Of a stretch of DNA of 64,000 nucleotides, positions 8,253 to 17,055 are shown one piece after another. The position numbers and the translations under genes were made by a program. Position 1 is the stretch's first letter. The number at the start of each line of letters is the position of its first letter. The notes under the pieces were generated by a model. It had not been told where the DNA came from and ran no database searches. It worked only from the letters and a program-made list of their open reading frames with translations. The DNA comes from UBA5009 sp038043185 (GTDB taxonomy: Bacteria; Bdellovibrionota; Bdellovibrionia; Bdellovibrionales; Bdellovibrionaceae): contig JBBTCO010000004.1 in the NCBI GenBank assembly GCA_038043185.1, positions 23,184 to 87,183 of the forward strand. The letters run 5' to 3'.

Positions 8253-9238
8253 GTGCTGCCCCCAAGGTCGTTCCAATAATAGCCTATGACTTAGAAGTGA
8301 TTAAAGGACCGCATGCGGGTCAAAAGTTTTCCTTTGATAAAGTTTCGGTTACGCTTGGGCGGGGAACTGAAAACCAAGTTGTTCTTTCTCAGGATTTGCG
8401 AGTCAGTCGCGTGCACGCTGAGATTAGAAATTCTGATGGGCAAATCTTTTTCGTAAACTTAAGTCAAAAAAATTACGTTCTTGTTGATGGAACTAAGGTT
8501 GAATTTCAACAAATTAGTGCAGATTGCATATTGACGATTGGTGAAACTGAAATTCACTTTCGTCAAAAAACAGTTCAACCGAAAAAAAATCCTTTGGTTG
8601 TAGCTAATCCCTCTCATAATATGGTTAAAGCCCCTCCGCCTTTTGTACCACGACCCATGCCTTCAGCTCAATTCCCACAGCCACAGCCGGCGGCTGCGAA
8701 TAGTAATCGTATGCGATTTTTTCTTATTGTTGGAATCATTGGGGTTGCAGCTTATTTTCTTCTATTTAACTCGCCTAAAAAATCAAAAAAAGGATTATCC
8801 ATTCGTGGCAGCGAAGTCATCGAGAGAGATTTGCAGGACTCACAAGAACGGATTGAAATTTTAGAAGCGCGAGTTAACAAAAAAAATAGCCTGACCAACA
8901 AACGCGCTGAAGAGAATTTTATTAAAGGATTCCGGGATTATCAAAAAGGCCAATATCTGCGCGCCAAAGAGTATTTTAGAATTGTATTAAATTTAAATCC
9001 CGAGCATATCGAGGCTCGCAAGTATTACGAACAAGCCATGATTAAGCATAGAAAGCTAATGGAATTCAATTTTATTGAAGGCTTAAAAAGCAAAGAGAAA
9101 AAAAATTACCGTTTATGTAAATCATTTTTAACGCAAGTTTTGGTTTTGGCGCAAGGTGATCGTGCCAGCTACGAGAAATATGAAGAGGCCGAAAAATATC
9201 TTCGCGAGTGCAATTTGGGACTCGAGGGGAGGTTTTAA
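8249..9238 (+). CDS. FHA-domain protein with one membrane helix and TPR-like C-terminus
   Basis: The 329-residue protein has an FHA domain at residues 14-105 with GR (37-38) and SRVH (53-56); the usual NGT loop is replaced by VDGT, so binding may be altered. A proline-rich linker and one membrane helix at about 155-172 follow. The C-terminal part (about 210-329) holds tetratricopeptide-like helices (FIKGFRDYQKGQYLRAKEYF, then LNLNPEHIEARKYYEQA). The FHA half would be cytoplasmic and the TPR half periplasmic. Start and stop are coupled to the neighbours (4-bp overlap before, directly abutting after). Confidence 0.85.
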   Translation: MSAAPKVVPIIAYDLEVIKGPHAGQKFSFDKVSVTLGRGTENQVVLSQDLRVSRVHAEIRNSDGQIFFVNLSQKNYVLVDGTKVEFQQISADCILTIGETEIHFRQKTVQPKKNPLVVANPSHNMVKAPPPFVPRPMPSAQFPQPQPAAANSNRMRFFLIVGIIGVAAYFLLFNSPKKSKKGLSIRGSEVIERDLQDSQERIEILEARVNKKNSLTNKRAEENFIKGFRDYQKGQYLRAKEYFRIVLNLNPEHIEARKYYEQAMIKHRKLMEFNFIEGLKSKEKKNYRLCKSFLTQVLVLAQGDRASYEKYEEAEKYLRECNLGLEGRF

Positions 9239-11233
9239 ATGGCACAGTTAAAAGTGAAACATAACGGAAAAATTATTCATGATATCGTACTGAATGAGAA
9301 AAAATCTTATCTTGGGGGAAGAAAAGAGGATTGTGATATCCCTTTGCTCGCAGAAAAAACTATTTCTCGGGAACACTTTCGTCTTTCCTTCCACCAGAAT
9401 CAATGGGTTCTGGAGGTCTTATCTCGATTCGGAGAAGTGCTTTTTCAAAATGACAAAGTACAAAATTTAATTTTAGACCAATCAAATATTTTTCATATTC
9501 CACCTTACGAATTTGCGTTTACACGAGAAAGTCCTGCCCAAGTTGGAGCTTCGTTTCCCAGCAACGAAATAAGTTCCATTACAGACAATGGCGATTTTAA
9601 TGAGGATCGGACATTTGTCGGTAAATTAACACAAATTCCGTTCATTAAGGTCATCAATAATGATGATAAGTCATTTCAACTATTGCGCCTTGAAGGTGGA
9701 GATATTTGGCTTGCTGGACGTGATCCATCGAGTGCGATTCCAATTAAAGATCAACGTGTCAGTCGTCGTCAATTTGAAATTCGTAAAACCGAAGGGATTT
9801 ATGGGATTATTGATTTGGGCAGCGTGAATGGAACTTTGGTTAATGGGAATAATATATCGACGACTGAAGTAACTCCTTTACGCAGTGGTGATGCAATTAC
9901 TGTACTTGATAATATATTTTATTTCGAATTGCATGACCCCCGATTCGCTGAAAGAGTTCAGACGGTGGATTATGATAAAATATCAAGGACCTTGACCGAA
10001 TCTTCTTCAATGAGTTTACCCGACTCTCAATCCGAGACCTATCCAATGGTCGACCCTTCGGTCTATGGTAAAGATCCTTACGCTCCCTCTGTGGAAGGTG
10101 AATTCCCAGAAGTTGCGCCCGAAACTTTATTGAGCAAGTTAAAAGAAAAAAAACTTCGAGTCGTCATTGGCGTGCTAGCTCTTCTTTTAGTCGTGGGTGC
10201 CCTTATGGAAGGAGACCCGTCCTCGAAAAGCAATAGCAATCATACAGATCTGAAGGGAAATCCCAATGATCCTTATAATAAGTTAAAAAAGGAACAACAA
10301 ATATTCATTAAACAGTCATTTCAATTGGCACAAAGTTATTATGACTCAGATAATTCCGAGCTCTGCCGGGCCGAACTTTCGAAAATTCGTGAAGTTATGC
10401 CGGACTATAAAAAAAGTTACTGGGGAAAAGATATTGGCAATTTAGATCAAAGTGCTGAACAAAAGATTTATTTATTGTCGAAGCAGAAAGAATTTGAAGC
10501 TAAAGAAAAGATGATGGCTGAACAAGAAGTGAAAGTTCAAGAAATCGTCGCCCTTTGCAAAAGTAAATTAAACCCACAAATGACCCGCGATGAATTTGAT
10601 AGCTGTATCAGTCCATCAGTAACGGCAAATCCCCACCATCCCTTACTCGTTTCATTACGAGTGGCATTTGATCAAATTGAAATGACAAGAACGCAAAAAG
10701 ATTTAGAAAAAAAAGAATATCAAGAACAAGCCGAAAAATTACAGTATTTATTTATGTTGGCTGAAAAGACTGAAAAGAATGGCAATTTTGTTGAAGCCAT
10801 CGATGCGTATCGAAAAGTTGTTAGTTCTAAATACGTTGATCCCAACGCCTTAAAGCCCCGCGCACAAAGAAGTATTTCCAGCTTAAAATCGAAAATGGGT
10901 GTAAAAACCAGTAGCCTTATCAGCGAAGCCGAAAAACTTGTTCAGGCAAAAAAATATAAACAGGCCATTTTGAATCTTCGTATGGCTCGAAAAGTCAATC
11001 CTCAGGGTGATGAGATAAATGATAAAATTGAATTGTACATAAAAGAATTACGTAAAGAAATGAAAGCCCTTTGGGATGAAGCTGTCATCGAGGAAAGTTT
11101 TGGTAAGGTGATGCCTGATGAAAATAACACCGGAGCCGTCGGTAAGTGGAAAAAAATTATTGATCAGGATATCCCTGACGGCGATTTTTACCAAAAAGCT
11201 TTTATCAAATTAAAAAAATATGGAGCGAACTAA
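9239..11233 (+). CDS. Tandem FHA-domain protein with membrane helix and TPR-like region
   Basis: The 664-residue protein has two FHA domains. The first spans about residues 3-95, with GGR (26-28) and SREH (43-46) but no clear NGT. The second, about 137-232, is complete: GR at 160-161, SRRQ at 175-178 and NGT at 197-199. A membrane helix at 306-323 divides it from a periplasmic region of coiled and TPR-like helices, including AEKTEKNGNFVEAIDAYRKV. It abuts the preceding and following genes. The topology matches the previous protein and suggests a heteromeric envelope complex. Confidence 0.85.
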   Translation: MAQLKVKHNGKIIHDIVLNEKKSYLGGRKEDCDIPLLAEKTISREHFRLSFHQNQWVLEVLSRFGEVLFQNDKVQNLILDQSNIFHIPPYEFAFTRESPAQVGASFPSNEISSITDNGDFNEDRTFVGKLTQIPFIKVINNDDKSFQLLRLEGGDIWLAGRDPSSAIPIKDQRVSRRQFEIRKTEGIYGIIDLGSVNGTLVNGNNISTTEVTPLRSGDAITVLDNIFYFELHDPRFAERVQTVDYDKISRTLTESSSMSLPDSQSETYPMVDPSVYGKDPYAPSVEGEFPEVAPETLLSKLKEKKLRVVIGVLALLLVVGALMEGDPSSKSNSNHTDLKGNPNDPYNKLKKEQQIFIKQSFQLAQSYYDSDNSELCRAELSKIREVMPDYKKSYWGKDIGNLDQSAEQKIYLLSKQKEFEAKEKMMAEQEVKVQEIVALCKSKLNPQMTRDEFDSCISPSVTANPHHPLLVSLRVAFDQIEMTRTQKDLEKKEYQEQAEKLQYLFMLAEKTEKNGNFVEAIDAYRKVVSSKYVDPNALKPRAQRSISSLKSKMGVKTSSLISEAEKLVQAKKYKQAILNLRMARKVNPQGDEINDKIELYIKELRKEMKALWDEAVIEESFGKVMPDENNTGAVGKWKKIIDQDIPDGDFYQKAFIKLKKYGAN

Positions 11234-11914
11234 GTGAAGATACGCGAGCGATCTTACAGTGGACACAGCAGTCGACCCAAGCCTTTGATTCATGAAGAAT
11301 TTGGCGGTGAGCTTTGGGTTTTTGCCACGCCTTGGGGAAATTCCTCAGTAGGACAAATAGTTACCGATGCGATTGTCAAGTACATCAGTGCAGCCCGAGG
11401 TGACGTCGAGGTGACATCGCCATTCGAATTTATGACTTGTTACTCGAGCGAGGCAAATGCCCTGCGTGTGGCGACACTGTTAGCAAATGATCTGCTTTAT
11501 CGTAGCGAAAATAAATCTGAGTATGCCACTTTAATAGAATTGGTTGTCCTTTGGAAAAAAGATAAAAAAATTTCGTGGGTGCAATGTGGTGGTCCACAGA
11601 TTTTTATTAAAAAGCCGGGACAAGATCTTTGCGCCTTATCCGTCGTTGTTGATAACTCTATGGATATTTTTGCTGTTAATAACGAGATAAGTCCGCTTCC
11701 CTCGATGGGATTGGGTCTTGAAAGCAGTTGCCCCTTAAGTGTTGGTAGCTGCGTGATGGAACAGGACGATCAACTGATTTTGTTATCTTGTTCAAAGACT
11801 CCTCGAGATTTGTGGCAAATAACAGATTCAGATATTGATTTGCAAAAGATGATTCAAAAAATGAGTCCACAAGTGGACAATCGTCCATTTTGGGTAGGGA
11901 TTTTAGGGAATTGA
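11234..11914 (+). CDS. PP2C-like phosphatase fold, probably degenerate
   Basis: The gene starts with GTG directly after the preceding stop; 226 residues. The order of strands and helices resembles PPM/PP2C phosphatases: GELWVFATPWGNSSVGQIVTDAIVKYI near the start (where active members have a DG(V/M)GG metal loop), a central LIELVVLWKKDKKISWVQCGGPQIFIKK matching the usual VG.SR.Y strand pair, and a later QDDQLILLSCSKTP where active enzymes show D.LLLCSDG. The metal-binding aspartates of both motifs appear to be missing, so it may be a pseudophosphatase. It closes an operon with three FHA proteins, a pairing common in phosphothreonine signalling. Confidence 0.6.
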   Translation: MKIRERSYSGHSSRPKPLIHEEFGGELWVFATPWGNSSVGQIVTDAIVKYISAARGDVEVTSPFEFMTCYSSEANALRVATLLANDLLYRSENKSEYATLIELVVLWKKDKKISWVQCGGPQIFIKKPGQDLCALSVVVDNSMDIFAVNNEISPLPSMGLGLESSCPLSVGSCVMEQDDQLILLSCSKTPRDLWQITDSDIDLQKMIQKMSPQVDNRPFWVGILGN

Positions 11915-11916
11915 TA

Positions 11917-13731
11917 TCAATAGAATGCTGAATCTTGCTGATTCAGTATTTCCAAATTCTCTAATGTTCTTGAAAATAACAAACGATCTTTTACAAATTC
12001 CGGTTTTGTTAAAATCAAATCCAATTCATTTATTTCAGGGACCGATAAGGAATAATCATTCCAGATCAAATTCAGACCCCAATTGATTTTTTGAATCCTT
12101 CTTTTTATTTCCAGTTGAGCTAAGCTTTTGAAAAAACTTGTTTTAACCAATTCAGATTCAGTTTTTCTATTTTCACCCAGATTCCAGTCCAACCAAAGAA
12201 GAAAAAGTTTAGAACGACAATTTTTTCTTTCGGTGAAACTCATTTTCATTTGATTGCTCAGTTGATAGCAGGAATTTTTTTCGTAACTCCAGCCAGGATT
12301 ATTTAGGCGTTTAATAAATTTAGATAGTTTTTTTGTTTGACGACTTCGCATAGAGATCAATGCGGCCCAAGAATCCAAGGGACTGCTTGGAAAGCCAGAT
12401 TTGGTGATCTGGTCAATTCTTTCTAAAAGTTTATTTTCATTTTCCGATCGCCACCAAAGTTCTTGAGGAATTTGAAATTGGGCGACAGGTAGTGAATCTG
12501 GCCACTTCCAAGCTTTGTAACCAATCTTGATGAGGTTTTGAATGGGTACAGATATTTGTTTGTCATTTATGCCATGGAAAACATTCGGTCGACTTTCTAA
12601 TCGATCAGTCAGCGTGTTAAAGTATTTGGGTTTTTCGTCAAAAAAAATCAACTCATGATTAAGGACAACTCCACTTCTTATTTGCCCAAAATTATGACCC
12701 AAGAGCCAACCCGATTCTATTGGGATTGCCCTTTGACCTGGCCAAGGGGCTGAAGTGGATTCAATATTTGGTTTTAAACTCAAAGCCGGAAAATAAGCTT
12801 CAGAATCAATTTTTTTCCGCAGCCCTTGTCCTAAAAGTTCGAAAACAGTTCGACCGACATCGGCCATTGACACCGGATCATCAAAGGTACGCTGAGCACG
12901 AGAGGATTGTGAAGAATAAGATGGTTTAATAAGTAAAGTTACTTGAACATTTTCTGAATGCAGATTCAGTGGTTGAATAACACTGGTGCGTTCCGGGTTT
13001 GGCCGGCCGTTGAGACCCATCAGAATGACTGTGGTTTTATTCCAAGTTTGCGCTTTTTTCATGGTTGAAATAAGTTGGAATAAAGATTCATCAATTTCTT
13101 CCAGCTGATTTTCAAAACCAAGGCTGCGAGCTTCGCCCAAATCGTTTGTTTTCGTCGAGTCTTTAAATAATAAATCAGGAATATAAAAGGCCGCTAAGAA
13201 ACCTTGATTTTTGACCTCACTGCTTAACCATTCGCGAAACTTTAAAACTTGCTCAAAAAAGGGATTGTGAATCGTTCGCGATGTAATTTTTAAATTTTCA
13301 TTAAAAAGTTCAAAGCCTTGATTGAGTCCTGACTTTCTAAATACCGGTGGCCCTCCGGAAAAAAAAGCTGTGCGAAAATTATTTTGTAAGGCAACTTCCG
13401 CAATCGTTACGAATTCCGAATTTAAACCTGGAGGACCATTGTGCCTAACCTGATGCTGATAAGGATATAGTCCGGTCAACAAAGTGCTCAGGTTAGGCAA
13501 AGTGAGGGTCGATGGAACATAAGCATGAGTAAATCTGATGCTTTCAGGGCAAAGCTCTAAAAAACCCGAGTTTCTTAATGAGTTTTTTTCTCTGTTACAA
13601 ATATTCTCTAAAGAATTGAGATGTTCGAAGGTGAGAATTAAAATTGAATTTTTTTCCTCGACTCGACAACTGGCGAGGATAATTCCATAAAAAAATAGGA
13701 CAATGATCCTGAAAATGCATCTTATATTCAA
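11917..13731 (-). CDS. Sulfatase-fold (alkaline phosphatase superfamily) lipoprotein, active site altered
   Basis: From the TTG at 13731 the product is 604 residues and opens with a lipoprotein signal (helix then IILASC, lipid cysteine 22). A longer frame to 13815 exists but would place about 28 polar residues before the signal and crowd the divergent exbB-like gene. The sulfatase-type region has STLTLPNLSTLLTGLYPYQH, corresponding to the C-x-P-S-R...LTG motif, but threonine and leucine replace the formylglycine cysteine and arginine, and the usual DTLR metal loop reads LTFEHL. It is therefore probably not a classical sulfatase; a pseudoenzyme or a threonine-nucleophile transferase is possible. 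No function can be assigned. Confidence 0.7.
   Translation of the reverse strand: MNIRCIFRIIVLFFYGIILASCRVEEKNSILILTFEHLNSLENICNREKNSLRNSGFLELCPESIRFTHAYVPSTLTLPNLSTLLTGLYPYQHQVRHNGPPGLNSEFVTIAEVALQNNFRTAFFSGGPPVFRKSGLNQGFELFNENLKITSRTIHNPFFEQVLKFREWLSSEVKNQGFLAAFYIPDLLFKDSTKTNDLGEARSLGFENQLEEIDESLFQLISTMKKAQTWNKTTVILMGLNGRPNPERTSVIQPLNLHSENVQVTLLIKPSYSSQSSRAQRTFDDPVSMADVGRTVFELLGQGLRKKIDSEAYFPALSLKPNIESTSAPWPGQRAIPIESGWLLGHNFGQIRSGVVLNHELIFFDEKPKYFNTLTDRLESRPNVFHGINDKQISVPIQNLIKIGYKAWKWPDSLPVAQFQIPQELWWRSENENKLLERIDQITKSGFPSSPLDSWAALISMRSRQTKKLSKFIKRLNNPGWSYEKNSCYQLSNQMKMSFTERKNCRSKLFLLWLDWNLGENRKTESELVKTSFFKSLAQLEIKRRIQKINWGLNLIWNDYSLSVPEINELDLILTKPEFVKDRLLFSRTLENLEILNQQDSAFY
11924..11950. 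terminator. Hairpin between convergent genes, weak terminator
   Basis: An 11-bp stem with one G-T pair (AATGCTGAATC against GATTCAGTATT) and a 5-nt loop lies just after the PP2C-like stop. It falls inside the last codons of the opposing sulfatase-fold gene. There is no strong T run, so intrinsic termination is uncertain. Confidence 0.35.
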
Positions 13732-13833
13732 AGTACAATCTCTTTCAGCGCTGTGGATCCATTCTTGACCATCATGAGTTCCAAGAGAATACTCAATATA
13801 CATCTCTTGTGACAAAAAGAAAAAGGAGTTCCT

Positions 13834-14463
13834 GTGCTAACTGAAAAGATTTTCGCATTTGCTCATGTCGCTGATCAAGTGGTTCTTTGGGTACTGGTCG
13901 TTTTGAGTATCCTCAGTCTGGGAATGATCCTCGAGAGATTTTTTGCCTTAAGAAAGGTTTCTTCTGAATCTGCAAAAGTACGGACTCGAATTCGGCAAGC
14001 ACTTCAAAGCAACAGCATCAATGATTTCGAAGATTTGGCTCGCGATCCGAGTTCAATTGAAGGCCGATCTGCAGGCTATGCCCTTCGTTATATGAAGGAA
14101 TCTGGCAGCCGGGGACTTGAAGAGGTTTTTAATACATTTGCTTTGACCGAAAGAGCAGATCTTGAAAGATTTTTGGGATTCTTAGCCACGGTGGGATCGA
14201 ATGCGCCGTATATAGGTCTTTTGGGAACAGTTTTAGGTATTATGAAAGCCTTTAATGATTTGGCTCAGGCCTCGGAAGCTGGACAGCAAACGGTGATGGC
14301 GGGAATTTCGGTGGCGCTTGTGGCGACAGCAGCGGGTCTTTTTGTGGCGATCCCTGCAGTTATTTTTTACAATTATTACAGTCGCAAACTAAAAACCATT
14401 TTTCAAAGTTTAGAGAGCGTTAAAGAAATGGGCCTAGCTTACGCTAAGAAAAAAGGCGTTTAA
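13834..14463 (+). CDS. ExbB/TolQ/MotA-family proton channel protein
   Basis: The 209-residue inner-membrane protein (GTG start after AAAGGAG) has one helix near the N-terminus (about 16-36), a cytoplasmic loop, and two helices in the second half (about 115-140 and 155-180) with GSNAPYIGLLGTVLGIM and AGISVALVATAAGLFVAIPAV, the standard ExbB/TolQ signatures. It forms a proton-driven stator with the ExbD-like product encoded 2 bp downstream. Whether it energises outer-membrane transport, a Tol-like complex or gliding cannot be told from sequence. Confidence 0.92.
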   Translation: MLTEKIFAFAHVADQVVLWVLVVLSILSLGMILERFFALRKVSSESAKVRTRIRQALQSNSINDFEDLARDPSSIEGRSAGYALRYMKESGSRGLEEVFNTFALTERADLERFLGFLATVGSNAPYIGLLGTVLGIMKAFNDLAQASEAGQQTVMAGISVALVATAAGLFVAIPAVIFYNYYSRKLKTIFQSLESVKEMGLAYAKKKGV

Positions 14464-14465
14464 TT

Positions 14466-14873
14466 ATGGCTTCAAAAATAACAAATGATGATGATCCGAT
14501 ATCGGAAATTAATGTAGTTCCCCTTGTTGATATCATCTTGGTGGTGCTGATTATTTTTATGGTGACCGCTCCCATGTTTATCAAACCCACCATTAATGTG
14601 AATTTGCCAAAGGCCGCTTCCGGAGATCAAACTGCCCCAAGCAAACTCAATATTGCATTAACGGCGGATGGCCGAATTAATTTGAATGGAACTTTCACCG
14701 ATGAAGCCCAAGTTTCCCAACGAGCTGCAGAAGAAGTTTCGAAAAATCCAGAAGTTCAAGCGATTATCTCTGCGGATAAAGATGTATCCCATGGGCGGGT
14801 GGTTGCACTTTTGGATGTTGTGAAGAGTGTGGGCGTGAAGAAGTTTGCGATTAGCATTGATAAAGCAAAATAA
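14466..14873 (+). CDS. ExbD/TolR-family protein
   Basis: The 135-residue protein has a short cytoplasmic lead, one membrane helix at about 17-37 starting INVVPLVDIILVVLIIFMVT, which contains the conserved proton-carrying aspartate (VD), and a small periplasmic domain. It partners the ExbB-like protein encoded immediately upstream. Confidence 0.93.
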   Translation: MASKITNDDDPISEINVVPLVDIILVVLIIFMVTAPMFIKPTINVNLPKAASGDQTAPSKLNIALTADGRINLNGTFTDEAQVSQRAAEEVSKNPEVQAIISADKDVSHGRVVALLDVVKSVGVKKFAISIDKAK

Positions 14874-14950
14874 AGTAGAGTCTGTTAAAGATTTTCATCT
14901 CAAAATGACACATCTAAAGTCCAGTCAAAAATCTGCCGAAGACTGTGGGG

Positions 14951-15466
14951 ATGAATGTACTCAGTAAAGAAAATAAATTCTTAGCGACTTTTGCGTCGTC
15001 AATGGTGGCGTTGACCATTGTAACATTATCAAGTGTGGCCTCTGATTCAGCTTCTGATGAAATTAAATCCATAATTCCAGCCGAAGTGGTTTCTTCAGCC
15101 AGGACCCCTGCGTCCGTAAGCAAAGAAAAAATAAAACCAGCAAAGATTAAATTTAAATCGATTTCTTTGGATCTTTGTGAAGAAACTCCGTCGGTGGATT
15201 CACAATATGAAGTTCGGGGTCAATTCGTTCAAATAAAAGGAAAGAATTGCATTAAAGATAATAACCTTTCAGTTGTGAAAATAGTTAATCAAACGAATGG
15301 CTATACGGCTTCACTATTGCCCTCGGGTAATAGTGAGTACCAAACTGACCTCATTCAACTGAGCGAAGGAAGTAACCAAATTGTGCTTCAGTACCAATCC
15401 GCTAAAGGTCAACCATTAGAACAAAAAATCACCTTAAAAGCACAGATCCAGAACCCTCAATTTTAA
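14951..15466 (+). CDS. Periplasmic protein with N-terminal anchor, third gene of exbBD operon
   Basis: The 171-residue product from the ATG at 14951 has one hydrophobic segment (about 10-28), a linker with K-P-A-K repeats, and a periplasmic region with two cysteines about 27 residues apart (LCEETP and KNCIKD). It occupies the position where TonB or TolA is often encoded after exbB-exbD, and the anchor plus linker layout fits, but I see no TonB C-terminal motif. Function unknown. Confidence 0.65.
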   Translation: MNVLSKENKFLATFASSMVALTIVTLSSVASDSASDEIKSIIPAEVVSSARTPASVSKEKIKPAKIKFKSISLDLCEETPSVDSQYEVRGQFVQIKGKNCIKDNNLSVVKIVNQTNGYTASLLPSGNSEYQTDLIQLSEGSNQIVLQYQSAKGQPLEQKITLKAQIQNPQF

Positions 15467-15527
15467 CGTTTTGCACCATTTCGCAGAGTTTATTTGCCGG
15501 AGTCTAGGCTGTCTTCTATTTTAAGGC

Positions 15528-16181
15528 GTGAATAAAACTACACCACAACAGAGCAGACTCAAAAGCCGAAGCGAAATTCACTTGGCTCGTAAAATCTGGC
15601 ATATGACCACGGTCTTTGCGATGTTTATGATCTTTCAGGTGATCTCAAAAACCTCGGCCCTTGTAATCCTTGGTGTTGGTCTTTTTTTATTTGTCGGACT
15701 TGATCTTTTGCGTCAGCGCTATAAAGCTCTCAATGATTTAGCTCTTCATGTTTTTGGACCAGTGATGCGCCAAAATGAGGCCCATAAGTTGGCAGGGACA
15801 AGTTTCCTAATCACGGGAGTGACTGTTGTCGTCGCTATCTTTCCTCATGAAATCGTTTCATTAACACTTTTATTTTTGTGTTTTGCAGATCCTTTAGCAT
15901 CTTATGTAGGCATTCGATTTGGTAAAGAAAAAATCTTGGGGAATAAAACAATTCAAGGATTTTTAGCTGCTTTTGTTACCTGCCTGATTTGTTCTTACGT
16001 CTATTTGTCTTTGCTTAATTTTCCGCCGGATCGCCTCTTGATTTTCAGTCTTCTTGCCGGTCTACTCGGCTCGTTAGCTGAACTGATACCCATTGCTAAA
16101 ATTGATGACAATTTTAGCCTACCAGTGGTCAGTGCTATTGGCCTGTATGTTTTGTTTTATTTTTTCGGTTTTTTTGTTTGA
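15528..16181 (+). CDS. SEC59/DGK1/VTE5-like polyprenol or diacylglycerol kinase-family membrane protein
   Basis: The 217-residue membrane protein (GTG start) has about six hydrophobic segments. Signatures include ARKIWHM near the N-terminus, AGTSFLITGV, CFADPLASYVGIRFGK and GNKTIQGFLAAF, as seen in CTP-dependent dolichol/phytol/diacylglycerol kinases and related phosphatidate cytidylyltransferase-fold proteins. It lies directly before pssA, which suggests a role in phospholipid or isoprenoid metabolism. The substrate is not evident. Confidence 0.8.
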   Translation: MNKTTPQQSRLKSRSEIHLARKIWHMTTVFAMFMIFQVISKTSALVILGVGLFLFVGLDLLRQRYKALNDLALHVFGPVMRQNEAHKLAGTSFLITGVTVVVAIFPHEIVSLTLLFLCFADPLASYVGIRFGKEKILGNKTIQGFLAAFVTCLICSYVYLSLLNFPPDRLLIFSLLAGLLGSLAELIPIAKIDDNFSLPVVSAIGLYVLFYFFGFFV

Positions 16182-16218
16182 GCTAAATAAGTTTGTTCTA
16201 ACTAGGGTGGAAAAAATA

Positions 16219-17055
16219 ATGATTGATAAAAACGCAGATTCCTCGAATGAAAATTCGCGTAAACAATTATCCATGTACGTTTACCTTTTGCCCAATCTGA
16301 TGACCACAGGAAATATGTTCTGCGGTTTTTTTGCGGTGGTGCAATCGATGCGGCAAAACTTTATTATAGCCGCCTATGCCATAGTGATCGCAGCGGTCTT
16401 TGATCAACTGGATGGACGATTGGCAAGACTCACGCGTTCCACCAGTAAATTTGGCGCCGAATATGATTCGCTTTGTGATTTAGTGAGTTTTGGAATGGCT
16501 CCGTCCATTTTACTTTACATGTGGTCGCTGCAACCATTCGGGCGTTTGGGATGGATGGCTTGTTTTCTTTTTGTAGCTTGCGGTGCTATTCGTTTGGCGC
16601 GATTCAATGTGCAAGTGAATATTGTTGAAAAAAATTATTTTCAAGGTCTGCCGATTCCGATGGCTGCAGGTATTGTTGCTTCCTCTGTTTTGGCTTTTCA
16701 GGATCTTGAGTGGGAAGCCTGGGGGCATCCAGGACTTTTACTGATGACGCTGCTTTTGGCTATCGTTATGGTCAGCACTTTTCGTTATCGCAGTTTTAAG
16801 GATTTAGATTTGAAAGAGCGAATGCCCTTTCGCTATCTGATCATTGGCGTTGGGGTTCTTTGTGTTGTCGCGCTTTGGCCCGAAATCATGCTTTTTGTAT
16901 TATTCATGTCTTATGCCGTACTTGGCGCGGTGTTTGGTGTGTTCAAGCTGGGTAAAAATGTGCGGAAATTTAAACCGAATAATTATGCACCCGCCAATCA
17001 AGACGACCCGGATTTAATGAGCGAAGAAGATGTCGAGAACGAGGGAAAGAAGTGA
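16219..17055 (+). CDS. pssA: CDP-diacylglycerol-serine O-phosphatidyltransferase
   Basis: This integral membrane enzyme makes phosphatidylserine from CDP-diacylglycerol and serine, the precursor of phosphatidylethanolamine. The CDP-alcohol phosphotransferase motif DG-x2-AR-x8-G-x3-D-x3-D is complete around DGRLARLTRSTSKFGAEYDS. LPNLMTTGNMFCGFFA and about seven further hydrophobic stretches match the short PssA type; 278 residues. The start is the ATG at 16219, 8 nt after AGGGTGG; a longer frame reaches into the preceding gene and is rejected. Stop and asd start overlap. Confidence 0.93.
   Translation: MIDKNADSSNENSRKQLSMYVYLLPNLMTTGNMFCGFFAVVQSMRQNFIIAAYAIVIAAVFDQLDGRLARLTRSTSKFGAEYDSLCDLVSFGMAPSILLYMWSLQPFGRLGWMACFLFVACGAIRLARFNVQVNIVEKNYFQGLPIPMAAGIVASSVLAFQDLEWEAWGHPGLLLMTLLLAIVMVSTFRYRSFKDLDLKERMPFRYLIIGVGVLCVVALWPEIMLFVLFMSYAVLGAVFGVFKLGKNVRKFKPNNYAPANQDDPDLMSEEDVENEGKK

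Noticed and set aside
13732..13815. N-terminal extension of the sulfatase-fold lipoprotein
   Set aside because: It would place about 28 polar residues before the lipoprotein signal and leave no room for the exbB promoter; a TTG at 13731 fits better, though not with certainty.
16093..16218. Extended pssA N-terminus
   Set aside because: It lies inside the preceding lipid kinase-like gene; the ATG at 16219 has a good ribosome-binding site.
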